Below are positions 35,156 through 44,670 of a DNA stretch of 64,000 nucleotides, one piece after another. Under the pieces are notes generated by a model. That model ran no database searches, was not told the DNA's origin, and saw only the letters and a list, made by a program, of their open reading frames with translations. The first letter of the stretch is position 1. Each line of letters begins with the position of its first letter. Made by a program: the position numbers and the translations under genes. Source of the DNA: Viridibacillus sp050279675 (GTDB lineage Bacteria; Bacillota; Bacilli; Bacillales_A; Planococcaceae); the NCBI RefSeq assembly GCF_050279675.1, contig NZ_JBNNUK010000014.1, forward strand, positions 1-64,000, given 5' to 3'.

Positions 35156-35192
35156 AAAAGAGATGTGAGCAAATTGCTCACATCTCTTTTTT
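35156..35192. terminator. Bidirectional terminator between oppA and the opp permease operon
   Basis: A 17-bp perfect inverted repeat (35156-35172 with 35174-35190) with A- and T-runs at both ends. It serves both convergent transcripts. Confidence 0.93.
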
Positions 35193-35562
35193 AAAAATAA
35201 ACAACTGAAATTAACAATACGAGTATAGATTGAATACCCCCTGCTATTAATATGGGATACGTGTAATCACTTGAAAAAACTGAAGTATATTCAACACCTC
35301 CGTCAATTGCTGTAGCATACTCTCCTAATCTAGTTGTTCGACTAAAAAATCGTTTAAAACTATAAGTAATACCATTGAAGAATCCCCCTTGAAGAACAAA
35401 AAACCCTCCACCGATTATTAACAATATAGATGCTATGATAAACAAATTGTTTAATATACTCAGAAATACATTTGTTTGTCCAAAGACATAGATAAATACG
35501 ACTGATAAAACAATAGAAATCAACATACAAATTACAATTCTATAAACATCTTTAAAAGACAT
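35191..35562 (-). CDS. DUF3899 membrane protein
   Basis: The 123-aa protein has three predicted transmembrane segments (about 8-30, 38-62 and 100-121) with a soluble loop between the last two. It resembles the DUF3899 family, small Bacillaceae membrane proteins often encoded with peptide transporters; function unknown. The ATG overlaps the oppDF stop by one base (TAATG), so it is the last gene of the operon and is translationally coupled. Confidence 0.75.
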   Translation of the reverse strand: MSFKDVYRIVICMLISIVLSVVFIYVFGQTNVFLSILNNLFIIASILLIIGGGFFVLQGGFFNGITYSFKRFFSRTTRLGEYATAIDGGVEYTSVFSSDYTYPILIAGGIQSILVLLISVVYF

Positions 35563-37547
35563 TAATGAACCACCACCTCAACATTTTTGTTATACTCTTC
35601 ATATTCTTGTTCGGTGCACATCACAAAATGCCCTTCTCTAACTTCTCTTAGCATCTCATTATCTCGATTTCTACCTTCATGAGATTTATCATCAAAGATG
35701 ATTCGTTTACGCTTTCTTTCTAACGATGGATCTGGCAGTGGTAATGCCGATAGTAATGATTTTGTATAGGGATGTATTGGATTTTCATATAATTCTTCAC
35801 TTCTAGCCATCTCTACAATTTTCCCTCTATACATTACGCCAATTCGATCACTAATATATTTCACCATTGATAAATCGTGAGCAATAAACAAATAAGTTAG
35901 ACCTTTTTCTTTTTGTAACTTCTTTAGCAGATTTACTATTTGCGCTTGAATTGAAACATCTAGTGCAGAAATTGGTTCATCCGCAATGATAAAGTCTGGT
36001 TCCACCGCTAGAGCTCTTGCAATACCAATACGTTGGCGCTGACCACCACTAAATTCATGAGGGTAGCGATTAGCATGCTCTTTATTTAGGCCGACAGTTT
36101 CAAGTAATTCATGTACTTTTTCTTGGCGCTGCCCTAAATTTAGCTGATGAATATCAAGCCCTTCTGCAATTATGTCACCGACTTTCATCCTCGGATTGAG
36201 AGAAGAATAAGGATCCTGGAAAATCATTTGAACTTTACGATTAAACTCCAGTAACTCCTCCTTAGACTTCACTTTTCTAATATCCTTACCATCTATTATT
36301 ACTTCTCCCTCTGTCATATCATTTAGTTTAATGAGAGAGCGACCTGTCGTTGATTTTCCGCAGCCTGACTCACCTACTAAACCAAAAATTTCGCCCTTAT
36401 ATATATTAAAACTGATATCATCGACTGCTTTTACAGTATTATGCTTATCCAATTTAAAATACTGCTTTAATCCTTTAACTAAAATCAGATTTTCCTTTGT
36501 AATACGATCCTTTTCCAGTACATGATTACTAGGGATTGTATCTACAGATTTATTTTCCAATGGCTCTGTTTTTGGTGCAAGTTCATGCAATAGCCATGTC
36601 GCAGCAAAATGCGTATCTGATATCTGAAATAGAGGAGGTTCTTCTATAAAATCTATTTTCAACGCCTGCTTATTGCGCTCTGCAAATGCATCACCTTGAG
36701 GTAGATTTAGTAAATCTGGCGGAGAGCCTGGGATTGAATAGAGTTCATCTGACATCATATTTGGTCTAGGCATGGCCGCCAGTAATCCCTTCGTATACGG
36801 ATGTGTTGTTTTATAAAAAACCTCATCTACTAAGCCAATTTCAATAATCTTTCCTGCATACATAACTGCAACACGATCAGCCATTTTTGCTACAACACCC
36901 AAATCATGTGTGATAAATACAATAGATAAACCCATTTGCTGTTGTATATGTTTTAAAAGTTCCAGTATTTGCGCTTGAATTGAAACATCTAATGCGGTTG
37001 TCGGTTCATCCGCAATAATAATCTTAGGTTCACATGCTAACGCCATTGCAATGACAATACGTTGTCGCATCCCTCCAGAAAATTGATGTGGATATTGCTT
37101 TAAACGAATTTCAGCATCTTTTATTCCGACCATTTGAAGGAGCTCAATTACTCGCTCTTTAACCTTGGAACCGCCCATATTAGTATGTTTTCGGATACTC
37201 TCCGCAATCTGTTTTCCAATCGTCATCGTTGGATTTAATGCAGTCATCGGATCTTGAAAAATCATTGCAATATCTGCGCCACGTATTTTACGCATTTCTT
37301 GCTCAGTAATATTCAAGATATTTTTTCCTTCAAACAGGATTTCACCGTTCTTTACCCTAGTAGAATCAGGGGGATTTAATCGCACCAAACTTTTTGATGT
37401 TACAGATTTCCCCGAACCTGATTCACCTACAATCGCTAGTGTTTCACCAGCCTTCAAATCAAAAGAAACACCTCGTACAGCTTGTACTTCTCCTGCATAT
37501 GTATCAAAAGATACATGAAGATTTTTCACTTGAAGTATATTATCCAT
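35562..37547 (-). CDS. oppDF: Fused OppD-OppF oligopeptide ABC ATPase
   Basis: The 661-aa protein joins two nucleotide-binding domains normally made as separate subunits. Domain 1 (1-325): Walker A GESGSGKS (41-48), signature FSGGMRQR (about 156), Walker B IIIADEPTTALD. Domain 2 (about 352-661): Walker A GESGCGKST (about 392), signature FSGGQRQR, Walker B FIIADEPISALD. A linker of about 30 residues joins them. The OppD-type C-terminal cysteine motif (pattern CxFxxRC...C...CWL) is present in form but has lost all four cysteines: D286, N292, D299 and T317 stand in their places. It powers peptide uptake with OppB/OppC. Twelve nt downstream of oppC. Confidence 0.92.
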   Translation of the reverse strand: MDNILQVKNLHVSFDTYAGEVQAVRGVSFDLKAGETLAIVGESGSGKSVTSKSLVRLNPPDSTRVKNGEILFEGKNILNITEQEMRKIRGADIAMIFQDPMTALNPTMTIGKQIAESIRKHTNMGGSKVKERVIELLQMVGIKDAEIRLKQYPHQFSGGMRQRIVIAMALACEPKIIIADEPTTALDVSIQAQILELLKHIQQQMGLSIVFITHDLGVVAKMADRVAVMYAGKIIEIGLVDEVFYKTTHPYTKGLLAAMPRPNMMSDELYSIPGSPPDLLNLPQGDAFAERNKQALKIDFIEEPPLFQISDTHFAATWLLHELAPKTEPLENKSVDTIPSNHVLEKDRITKENLILVKGLKQYFKLDKHNTVKAVDDISFNIYKGEIFGLVGESGCGKSTTGRSLIKLNDMTEGEVIIDGKDIRKVKSKEELLEFNRKVQMIFQDPYSSLNPRMKVGDIIAEGLDIHQLNLGQRQEKVHELLETVGLNKEHANRYPHEFSGGQRQRIGIARALAVEPDFIIADEPISALDVSIQAQIVNLLKKLQKEKGLTYLFIAHDLSMVKYISDRIGVMYRGKIVEMARSEELYENPIHPYTKSLLSALPLPDPSLERKRKRIIFDDKSHEGRNRDNEMLREVREGHFVMCTEQEYEEYNKNVEVVVH

Positions 37548-37559
37548 GTTTCATCCCCC

Positions 37560-38594
37560 TTATTTTCTCATTTTAGGGTCAAACGCATCCCGTAAACCAT
37601 CACCTAATAAATTAAAGCTAATCATGATTAAACTAATAATGATTGACGATACGATCATTCCATGTGGATACATGCTCAATAATTTAAAAGAATCATTCAC
37701 AATGGTTCCTAAAGAGGCCACGGGCGGCTGTAATCCTAAGCCAATAAAGCTTAATAAAGCCTCTGTAAAAATAGCACCTGGAATAGTGAAAGTTGTAACC
37801 ACAATAATCGGACCAAATGTATTTGGTATCAAATGTTTCCATATTAAACGCTGGTTGCTCGCGCCTAAAGTTTTAGAAGCTAATACATATTCTTGGCCTT
37901 TCAGCTTTAGTATTTGTGCTCGAACAATCCGGGCCATTCCTATCCAACCTACAATAACCATTGCTAATGTAATAGAAAGAATCCCTGGCTTTAATATTAA
38001 AATCAATAATATATTGACAATTAAACCAGGAATTCCGACTAGAACTTCAATAATACGCTGCATCAATGTATCGAGTCTTCCTCCATAAAATGACGACACT
38101 GCTCCATATGCCACACCAATAATTAAATCTATAGTCGCTGCTAAAAAAGCAATATATAACGAAATCCTAGTCCCTTGCCAAACTCTCGTCCATAAATCAC
38201 GTCCCAATTCATCTGTACCAAACCAAAAGAACTCATCAACGTTTTTAGAAGTATATTGATCGACATTACGAATGTCCTTGCCATCAACTCCTAAGAATGA
38301 AATATTCTCTAGCACCGGAATCTTCGGTGGCAAATTAGTGCGGGTTAAATCTTGTTCGTCATAACCATGACTGTTCATATAAGGTCCAAATATCGCCAAT
38401 AAAATGACACCTACAATAATCAGTAAACCTAAGACAGCGGCTTTATTTTTTATCAGCCTATGCCAGGCATCCTGCCAAAAGGATTGCTCAGGTCTCATGA
38501 TTTGTTCTCTTTTTATTGCATCTTGATTGGATGGTTCAAATAAATCAGGTGTATACTTTTTCACTTTTAAATTTTCATCATGTTTTATTACCAT
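37560..38594 (-). CDS. oppC: Oligopeptide ABC permease OppC
   Basis: The 344-aa integral membrane subunit has an N-terminal cytoplasmic stretch (1-50), a first transmembrane helix at about 52-72, and a larger periplasmic-side loop. The binding-protein-dependent transport domain follows with five more helices and an EAA loop (ASKTLGASNQRLIWKHLIP). The C-terminal signature GDGLRDAFDPKMR is typical of OppC/DppC. Starts with the TAATG overlap at the oppB stop. Confidence 0.93.
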   Translation of the reverse strand: MVIKHDENLKVKKYTPDLFEPSNQDAIKREQIMRPEQSFWQDAWHRLIKNKAAVLGLLIIVGVILLAIFGPYMNSHGYDEQDLTRTNLPPKIPVLENISFLGVDGKDIRNVDQYTSKNVDEFFWFGTDELGRDLWTRVWQGTRISLYIAFLAATIDLIIGVAYGAVSSFYGGRLDTLMQRIIEVLVGIPGLIVNILLILILKPGILSITLAMVIVGWIGMARIVRAQILKLKGQEYVLASKTLGASNQRLIWKHLIPNTFGPIIVVTTFTIPGAIFTEALLSFIGLGLQPPVASLGTIVNDSFKLLSMYPHGMIVSSIIISLIMISFNLLGDGLRDAFDPKMRK

Positions 38595-39520
38595 TATCGG
38601 TTCCCCCCCGCTACTCTAATACGCGGATCAATAAAGCCGTATAAAATATCTACAATTAATACAACTACTACGAAAAGAACAGCATAAAAAATAGTGGTTC
38701 CCATAATCAGTTGGTAGTCATTCGTAATGATTGAATTAACAAATTGTTCGCCCAATCCTGGTATACTAAATATCTTCTCAATAACAAGTGAACCCGTAAT
38801 AGTATTAACAATAAGTGGACCGATAATTGTAATAATAGGAATAAGTGCGTTTCTTATTCCATGCTTACCTATGATTTCGAAACTGGATAGCCCTTTTGAT
38901 TTTGCAGTTATAATATACTCTTGTCCTAAGACTTCTAACATTTCGATACGTGTAAATCTAGCAATTGTTGCAACAACACTTACGGACAGCGCAAATGTTG
39001 GCAAAATTGAATATTCAAATCCTCCCCAAAAGGCAATTGGTAACCACTCTAGTTTGACCCCTACCCAATATTGTAAAAAACCTGCAAATACAAAAGACGG
39101 AATTGAAATACCCAATACTGCTATTAACATGGCACCATAATCCCAAAATGAGTTATGCCTTAATGCAGCTAAAATACCTAATAATAAACCTATCATCGTC
39201 CCTAATAGAATCGCTTGTATCCCTAAAACGACTGAAGCGCCAATACGTTCACTAATAATCTTCGTTACTGGACGATTATCAAAGGTAAAGGAAACACCTA
39301 AATCCCCTTGTGATAAATTTTTCAAGTAAATTACAAACTGTTCGGCTACCGGCTTATCTAATCCATACTTTTCGTATAATAATTCTTTTTGTGTAGGTGG
39401 CAATTTTTCATCATTAAAAGGTGACCCAGGTAACGTCTGCATTAATACAAACGATAATAAAATAATGATAAACAATGTAACAAACATATAACCAATCCTA
39501 CTCATAATATAACGAAACAT
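38594..39520 (-). CDS. oppB: Oligopeptide ABC permease OppB
   Basis: The 308-aa permease has six transmembrane helices, the opening MFRYIMSRIGYM, LPGSPF in the first external region, and the EAA loop (TAKSKGLSSFEIIGKHGIRNA). The C-terminal signature is DILYGFIDPRIRV. The ATG at 39520 is chosen because GGGGGGT lies 6 nt upstream and the resulting opening is the usual one; the longer frame adds 15 non-conserved residues. First gene of the leftward opp operon. Confidence 0.93.
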   Translation of the reverse strand: MFRYIMSRIGYMFVTLFIIILLSFVLMQTLPGSPFNDEKLPPTQKELLYEKYGLDKPVAEQFVIYLKNLSQGDLGVSFTFDNRPVTKIISERIGASVVLGIQAILLGTMIGLLLGILAALRHNSFWDYGAMLIAVLGISIPSFVFAGFLQYWVGVKLEWLPIAFWGGFEYSILPTFALSVSVVATIARFTRIEMLEVLGQEYIITAKSKGLSSFEIIGKHGIRNALIPIITIIGPLIVNTITGSLVIEKIFSIPGLGEQFVNSIITNDYQLIMGTTIFYAVLFVVVVLIVDILYGFIDPRIRVAGGNR

Positions 39521-39782
39521 AAAATACCCCCCATCTCTCTTTAAATTGAAATTTATCATTTTCATAAATTAATATATGCAATCTTCATGCCAATTCGAGT
39601 TTCTACCAACACAACACGACATATTTTGATTTTAAATTCAAAATAATCTATCATTAGTAAATAACTACATTAACAACAATTTTATTTACTTTAAATAGAA
39701 AAATATCGAAATTTTAAATCCGAGCGAATTCTTCTATAATATATTTTCATAGCAATACTTATTTTTGAAGAAATGGAACATG

Positions 39783-39791
39783 TGCTACAAT
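39783..39791 (+). promoter_or_regulatory. Possible extended -10 promoter of rpoN
   Basis: TGCTACAAT lies 39 bp upstream of the rpoN start; no good -35 box is present. The rest of the 39521-39829 gap is AT-rich and holds no gene. Confidence 0.45.
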
Positions 39792-39829
39792 AATTAAATA
39801 ATGGTTGAATTAGTTTAGAGGGGGATTAT

Positions 39830-41122
39830 ATGGAACTTGTAATTCAACAACGCCAGGAATTGAAAATGTTAATGACAGTTCAACTTAGACAGTCAATCGA
39901 GTTACTTCAATACTCTAATGATGATTTAGAACAATTTATCCGGCAACAAGAATTAGAGAACCCTTTAATTGAACTTCAAGAAAAAGCAGATGCTCAATAC
40001 GTCGAGAAGTTACCTATGTACACTTTTTCAAATCACTCAAGAAAAGAAACTACAGATTTTACATATAAGGCTGAAATGGATTTTAGAGATTATTTATATA
40101 AATCAGTAAAACTTAATTTCAATGATGACTTCATACAAAAACAGTTAAAATACATTATTTATAATTTAGATGATCAAGGCTACTTCCAAACGGATCACAT
40201 ACATACCACTTCTGAAACAAAAGAAATTACTGAAGGAATACAACTATTACAACAAATCGGTCCTTCTGGTATTGGTGCCCGTACATTAGAAGAATGTCTA
40301 ACCTTACAAGCTCGTGATCGATATCCTGAACACCAACAACTTACTATACTTATTAATGAACATTTAAATTTATTAGCAGAGAAAAAATGGCAAGTTATCG
40401 CCAATAAAATGCGTATTTCACTTGCAGAAATAAAAGAATGTAATGATTTGATTAAAACTTTGAATCCGAAACCCTGTGCTGTTATGAGTCATGAAACAAC
40501 GGAATATTTGCGTCCAGATATTATTGTGGAAGAACATAATCATCAATTACTATTCCATTTAAATGATACCTACCTACCAAATATCCATTTAAATAGTTTT
40601 TACATGAACTTACCAGTTACAAATCGTAATGAAAAAAAATACATTAATGAGCATTATAAAAACTATAATTGGCTCATTAACAGTATCGAACAGCGTCGTA
40701 ATACAATTATTAAAATCATGCAGGTACTTATAGGAAAGCAACAGGAATTTTTCCTTAAAGGTTTTTCTGCTTTACAACCACTTACTTTAAAAGAAGTAGC
40801 AGAAGCTATAGAAATGCATGAATCAACCGTAAGTCGAGCAACAACCAATAAATTTGTTCAAACACCAATTGGTACATTTGAACTTAAAAACTTATTTACA
40901 TCCAAACTCGAAACAAAAGATGGCCATACGATTTCACAAGAAAAAGTAAAGACTCTTTTGCAACAGCTCATTGCTGAAGAAAATAAAATAAAACCTTATT
41001 CCGATCAAAAAATGGCAGAATATTTCAACTCCGAATATGGCATCACAATCTCTAGGAGAACTATCAATAAATACCGGGAGGAAATGAGGATTCCTTCTGC
41101 TAGTAAGCGTAAGGAGCTATAA
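39830..41122 (+). CDS. rpoN: RNA polymerase sigma-54 factor
   Basis: The 430-aa protein (B. subtilis SigL is 436 aa) has the Gln/Leu-rich region I at the N-terminus (residues 1-45, activator interaction), an acidic-poor region II, and the core-binding domain. The helix-turn-helix lies near 325-345 (EMHESTVSRATTNK). The C-terminal RpoN box ISRRTINKYREEM recognises the -24 element. It has its own terminator and stands between the peptide importer and the hydroxyproline cluster, whose three transcription units all have -24/-12 promoters. Confidence 0.95.
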   Translation: MELVIQQRQELKMLMTVQLRQSIELLQYSNDDLEQFIRQQELENPLIELQEKADAQYVEKLPMYTFSNHSRKETTDFTYKAEMDFRDYLYKSVKLNFNDDFIQKQLKYIIYNLDDQGYFQTDHIHTTSETKEITEGIQLLQQIGPSGIGARTLEECLTLQARDRYPEHQQLTILINEHLNLLAEKKWQVIANKMRISLAEIKECNDLIKTLNPKPCAVMSHETTEYLRPDIIVEEHNHQLLFHLNDTYLPNIHLNSFYMNLPVTNRNEKKYINEHYKNYNWLINSIEQRRNTIIKIMQVLIGKQQEFFLKGFSALQPLTLKEVAEAIEMHESTVSRATTNKFVQTPIGTFELKNLFTSKLETKDGHTISQEKVKTLLQQLIAEENKIKPYSDQKMAEYFNSEYGITISRRTINKYREEMRIPSASKRKEL

Positions 41123-41132
41123 CTTCAACTAC

Positions 41133-41175
41133 AAAATGCTCGATACCCTAAATAGGATATCGAGCATTTTCTTTA
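41133..41175. terminator. Terminator between rpoN and the aldehyde dehydrogenase gene
   Basis: A 13-bp stem AAAATGCTCGATA (41133-41145) with its complement (41158-41170) and T-rich flanks on both strands; serves both convergent genes. Confidence 0.88.
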
Positions 41176-41243
41176 ATACTAATATTGAAATGTTAATCTT
41201 ATTTTTACGATGTCTTAAAGCATTTGATTTAAAAGTCGATTTG

Positions 41244-42737
41244 TTATGAACGTTTAATATTCACAAATACACTCTTAACCTCAGTGTAGTTTGCTAGACC
41301 ATATTCTCCGCCCATTTCTCTACCAACACCGGATTTTTTATATCCTCCAAACGGCATTGTTTCCCATTCAAGACCAAAATCATTAATCCATACTGTCCCA
41401 GATTGTAAACGATTGGCGATATAATGACCTGTTTTAATATTCTCAGTCCACACACTAGCAGCTAAACCATAGTCACTATCATTTGCACGTCGAATAACCT
41501 CATCAACTGTATCAAATACAAATACAGCAAGTACTGGTCCAAAAATCTCCTCACGAGCAATGGTCATATGATCTTCAACATCAACAAAAATAGTAGGTTC
41601 TACAAAATAACCTTTATCAAATGGCTTGCCACCACCTGCAACTAATTTTGCACCTTCTGCTTTTCCTTTTTCAATATAGCCTAAAACAGTATTTTGCTGT
41701 TTTGCAGATACTAATGGGCCCATCTCTGTTGAAGGCTCTAAACCACTCCCTAGTTTTAAGTTATTAGCTCGTTTCACTAATTCCCCAACAACATAATCAT
41801 GATGTTTGCGGTGAATAAATAAGCGTGAACACGCACTACAGTTTTGACCGTGGTTGTACATAATCCCATTGAAGACACCTTCAATAGCTTCTTCCAAATT
41901 AGCATCTTCTAAAATGATGCTTGGTGATTTACCACCAAGTTCTAATGTCACACCTTTAATTTGCTGTGCAGCTGTTTCCATTACTTTTTTACCCGTCGCA
42001 GTAGATCCTGTAAACGCCACTCTATCAACAAGAGGATGTGCTACAATTGCTCCCCCTGCGTCTCGCCCTGAGCCAGGAACAACATTAACAACACCATCTG
42101 GAAAGCCAGCTTCTTTAAATAATTTAGCCGCGTATAATAAAGACAATGGCGTTTCTGAAGCTGGCTTAATAACAACCGTACAACCTACTGCCAGTGCAGC
42201 TCCAAGTTTCCAAGCGGCCATCGCTAACGGGAAATTCCATGGAATTATCTGCCCTACAACACCTACTGGCTCGTGAACCGTATAAGTGACGTAATCAGGA
42301 GATACTGGAACGGTATTACCTAAACTTTTTGTTGCCCATCCTGCATAATATCTGAAATGCTGAATTGTACCATCAATATCATCGGACAAAGCCACCTCAT
42401 ACGGTTTACCATTATCAAGCGATTCTATCTGTGCAAGTTCCTCACGATGTTCCTCTAACAAATCTGCAAATTTGTACATAAGACGTGATCTCTCTGCTGC
42501 TTCTAATTTCGTCCATGCACCTTCGTCAAAAGCTTTGCGAGCCGCAGATACTGCTACATCAATATCTTCTAATTGAGCTTTACTTACTTGTGTAATAACC
42601 TCTTCTGTTGCCGGATCAATAACGTCAAACTTTGATCCATTAATTGATGGTACATATTCACCATTAATATATAACCCTGTAGCTTCTTTTAAAAATTCTT
42701 GTACTTTTTCTTTTAAATCATAACTAATTGTTGTCAT
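41244..42737 (-). CDS. Aldehyde dehydrogenase, predicted 2-oxoglutarate semialdehyde dehydrogenase
   Basis: The 497-aa NAD(P)+-dependent enzyme of the ALDH superfamily has the conserved PWNFP and the glutamate motif TLELGGKSP. The catalytic cysteine is in NHGQNCSACSR near residue 300, and GYKKSGVGRE is near the C-terminus. By overall sequence it is DhaS-like. In this cluster its expected role is the last step of 4-hydroxyproline breakdown: oxidation of 2-oxoglutarate semialdehyde (2,5-dioxovalerate) to 2-oxoglutarate. The last gene of the five-gene leftward operon, with a possible attenuating hairpin before it. The substrate comes from context, not from residues I can see. Confidence 0.85.
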   Translation of the reverse strand: MTTISYDLKEKVQEFLKEATGLYINGEYVPSINGSKFDVIDPATEEVITQVSKAQLEDIDVAVSAARKAFDEGAWTKLEAAERSRLMYKFADLLEEHREELAQIESLDNGKPYEVALSDDIDGTIQHFRYYAGWATKSLGNTVPVSPDYVTYTVHEPVGVVGQIIPWNFPLAMAAWKLGAALAVGCTVVIKPASETPLSLLYAAKLFKEAGFPDGVVNVVPGSGRDAGGAIVAHPLVDRVAFTGSTATGKKVMETAAQQIKGVTLELGGKSPSIILEDANLEEAIEGVFNGIMYNHGQNCSACSRLFIHRKHHDYVVGELVKRANNLKLGSGLEPSTEMGPLVSAKQQNTVLGYIEKGKAEGAKLVAGGGKPFDKGYFVEPTIFVDVEDHMTIAREEIFGPVLAVFVFDTVDEVIRRANDSDYGLAASVWTENIKTGHYIANRLQSGTVWINDFGLEWETMPFGGYKKSGVGREMGGEYGLANYTEVKSVFVNIKRS

Positions 42738-42774
42738 TCTTCATGCTCCCTTCATAAGTATATTCATTGAAAAC

Positions 42775-42809
42775 GGCCCTCTATTTAAATTATTCATCAA
42801 GAGAGGACC
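42775..42809 (-). terminator. Possible internal terminator before the aldehyde dehydrogenase gene
   Basis: On the minus strand GGTCCTCT (42809-42802) pairs with AGAGGGCC (42782-42775), one G-U pair, followed by GTTTTC. The short U-tract suggests partial termination or mRNA processing inside the operon. Confidence 0.45.
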
Positions 42810-42851
42810 ATTTACTTTTTTACGATAGATTCTAAAAATTTTTTGACAGAA

Positions 42852-43745
42852 TTATTGTTGTACAGTTTCTACGCTTTTAATAAGTTCTTTTAATTGTGCA
42901 TCCTCTTCCTCTGTCAATGGTAAGCGTGGCTTACGTGCCGGACCACCCGCTAATCCTTTAATCTCCATTGCTCGTTTAACGATTTGCACATACTTTCCTG
43001 AACCCTCTAGGAAGTTACATAATGGTAATAAGCGATCATATACTGACCAAGCATTATCTAAATCGCCATTTTGCACACTCTCATATAGTTCTACCGCTAA
43101 TTTTGGCGCGATATTACCTGCTACTGAAATCCATCCTGTCGCTCCAACTAGAAATGATTCTAATACTAAATCATCTGCACCACAGAATGTTTTGATAAAG
43201 CCTTTACCTTGGCGTGTAATATCACGTACTTTACGGATTTCACCACTTGATTCTTTAATATGTGTAATATTCTCTACGTCACGACCGACTTGTAAAATCG
43301 TTTCTTGGCTAATATTTACGCCAGATGTGAACGGATTATTATAAATCATGATTGGTAATTTCACAGATTCTGCGACTTCTTTGAAATGCTCATAGATTTC
43401 ATTTTCTTTTGGATGAGCATAGTATGAATTGATTAATAATGCTGCATCAGCACCTGCTTCTTCAGCTTGTTTTGTAAACTCAATTGCATCAGCAGTCGTT
43501 TCTGCTGCTGTACCAACAATTAAGGGTATACGACCATTTACTTGTGCAACAGCGATTTCTACAGCTTTAAATCGTTCTTCTTTTGTTAAACTAACAAATT
43601 CTCCAGTACTACCATTAATCGTTATACCACCTACATTTTGTGCAACAAAATACTCAATATTATTTTTGAATCCTTCCCAATTCACTTCACCATTGTCGAA
43701 CATAGGTGTGATTAATACTGGAAAAACGCCTTCTAATTTTGTCAT
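42852..43745 (-). CDS. DapA-family lyase, predicted 1-pyrroline-4-hydroxy-2-carboxylate deaminase
   Basis: The 297-aa TIM-barrel aldolase-family protein has GSTGEF near residue 45, the catalytic Tyr in MIYNNP near 134, and the Schiff-base Lys in HIKESSG near 163. Dihydrodipicolinate synthase homologues next to hydroxyproline epimerase act as deaminases. They convert 1-pyrroline-4-hydroxy-2-carboxylate to 2-oxoglutarate semialdehyde and ammonia. The cluster contents make that role much more likely than lysine synthesis. Ribosome binding site GAGGAGG; third enzyme of the predicted route. Confidence 0.85.
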   Translation of the reverse strand: MTKLEGVFPVLITPMFDNGEVNWEGFKNNIEYFVAQNVGGITINGSTGEFVSLTKEERFKAVEIAVAQVNGRIPLIVGTAAETTADAIEFTKQAEEAGADAALLINSYYAHPKENEIYEHFKEVAESVKLPIMIYNNPFTSGVNISQETILQVGRDVENITHIKESSGEIRKVRDITRQGKGFIKTFCGADDLVLESFLVGATGWISVAGNIAPKLAVELYESVQNGDLDNAWSVYDRLLPLCNFLEGSGKYVQIVKRAMEIKGLAGGPARKPRLPLTEEEDAQLKELIKSVETVQQ

Positions 43746-43767
43746 GTTATTTCCTCCTCAAATTTGT

Positions 43768-44670
43768 TTAAGCTAATATAAAACCGTTTTCTAACGGATC
43801 TTCCTGATCGAATATAAACTGATGTATACCTGTCACAAAAGCTTCTGTTGAAATAGTATAAAGCGCTTCACTTGAATCCTTTTGCACTATAAATGTACTA
43901 TTAAAAATACTTGAGTTTTGTAATACTTCTTTCTGATAAACTTTTGCAATCGCAAGAGTACTATCGATACCTGGTGAGCGTAAAATATAACCATCACTCT
44001 CAAATGTTACTGAGCGTACTTGAGAAATGTCTTCAGCATCTGGCTCTATTAAAATGACACCCGTAACATTTATACCTTTTTCCACTAAGTTACGAATTTT
44101 TTCCTTGCCCCATTTACTAAGTGAAGCTAAATTCTCCAAAGTAATTTCTTGAGCTTCATTTACCTTCTCGAATAATGCATACTGTCTCTCTTCATCTATT
44201 ACTATTAGAGGCGTATCCTGAGAATTCTCAACTATTAAATCACTTGAGTGACGAAGTGTTACAGCAATAACTTCACCATCATCTATTTCAGCATGTAACT
44301 CAAAAATCCCGTTCACTGTTTCAATGGTATAAAGATGTGAAGATTTTTGTTGTAGATTCCCTGTTTCTAATAGTCCTGTTAAAGTCGCAATTAAAGACTC
44401 GAATTTAAAATTACTTACTCCTTCATGAGTAAAGAATAGTAGGCTAAAATCTGCTACAACCGAAGGTAGAACGATGCATCCGTGCATACCTCGATGGCCT
44501 CTAGGTTCTTTTAGCAGCAGATTTTTAGTGTTTTCAAATTGTGATTGTAGTTTTTCGTGATTCATTTTAATGTTATTTTCTGCAAAGGTGATTGGTGATT
44601 GAATTACGATACGGTATGCTTCGCCCGCAACATGCGCATCAATCGTGCTAAACATTTTCTCAAACTTCAT
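43768..44670 (-). CDS. Proline racemase-family protein lacking both catalytic cysteines
   Basis: The 300-aa protein has the fold and conserved landmarks of proline racemase/hydroxyproline epimerase (STIDAHVAGEAYR, then KEPRGHRGMHG, and the C-terminal GIHQFIF...DPLENGFIL). The two active-site cysteines are replaced. Where the neighbour has MCGHDT this protein has FKFES (Lys89 at the Cys position). Where the neighbour has RSPCGTGT it has RSPGIDST (Gly234). The two-base epimerase mechanism is therefore not possible. The frame is intact and directly abuts the stop of the true epimerase (TAA then ATG), so it is probably expressed. It may be a partner subunit of the epimerase, a ligand-binding regulator, or an enzyme with other chemistry; all of this is inference. 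Confidence 0.8.
   Translation of the reverse strand: MKFEKMFSTIDAHVAGEAYRIVIQSPITFAENNIKMNHEKLQSQFENTKNLLLKEPRGHRGMHGCIVLPSVVADFSLLFFTHEGVSNFKFESLIATLTGLLETGNLQQKSSHLYTIETVNGIFELHAEIDDGEVIAVTLRHSSDLIVENSQDTPLIVIDEERQYALFEKVNEAQEITLENLASLSKWGKEKIRNLVEKGINVTGVILIEPDAEDISQVRSVTFESDGYILRSPGIDSTLAIAKVYQKEVLQNSSIFNSTFIVQKDSSEALYTISTEAFVTGIHQFIFDQEDPLENGFILA

Noticed and set aside
43768..44670. trans-3-hydroxyproline dehydratase
   Set aside because: That subgroup keeps one polar catalytic residue at the Cys positions; this protein has Lys and Gly and an altered surrounding motif.
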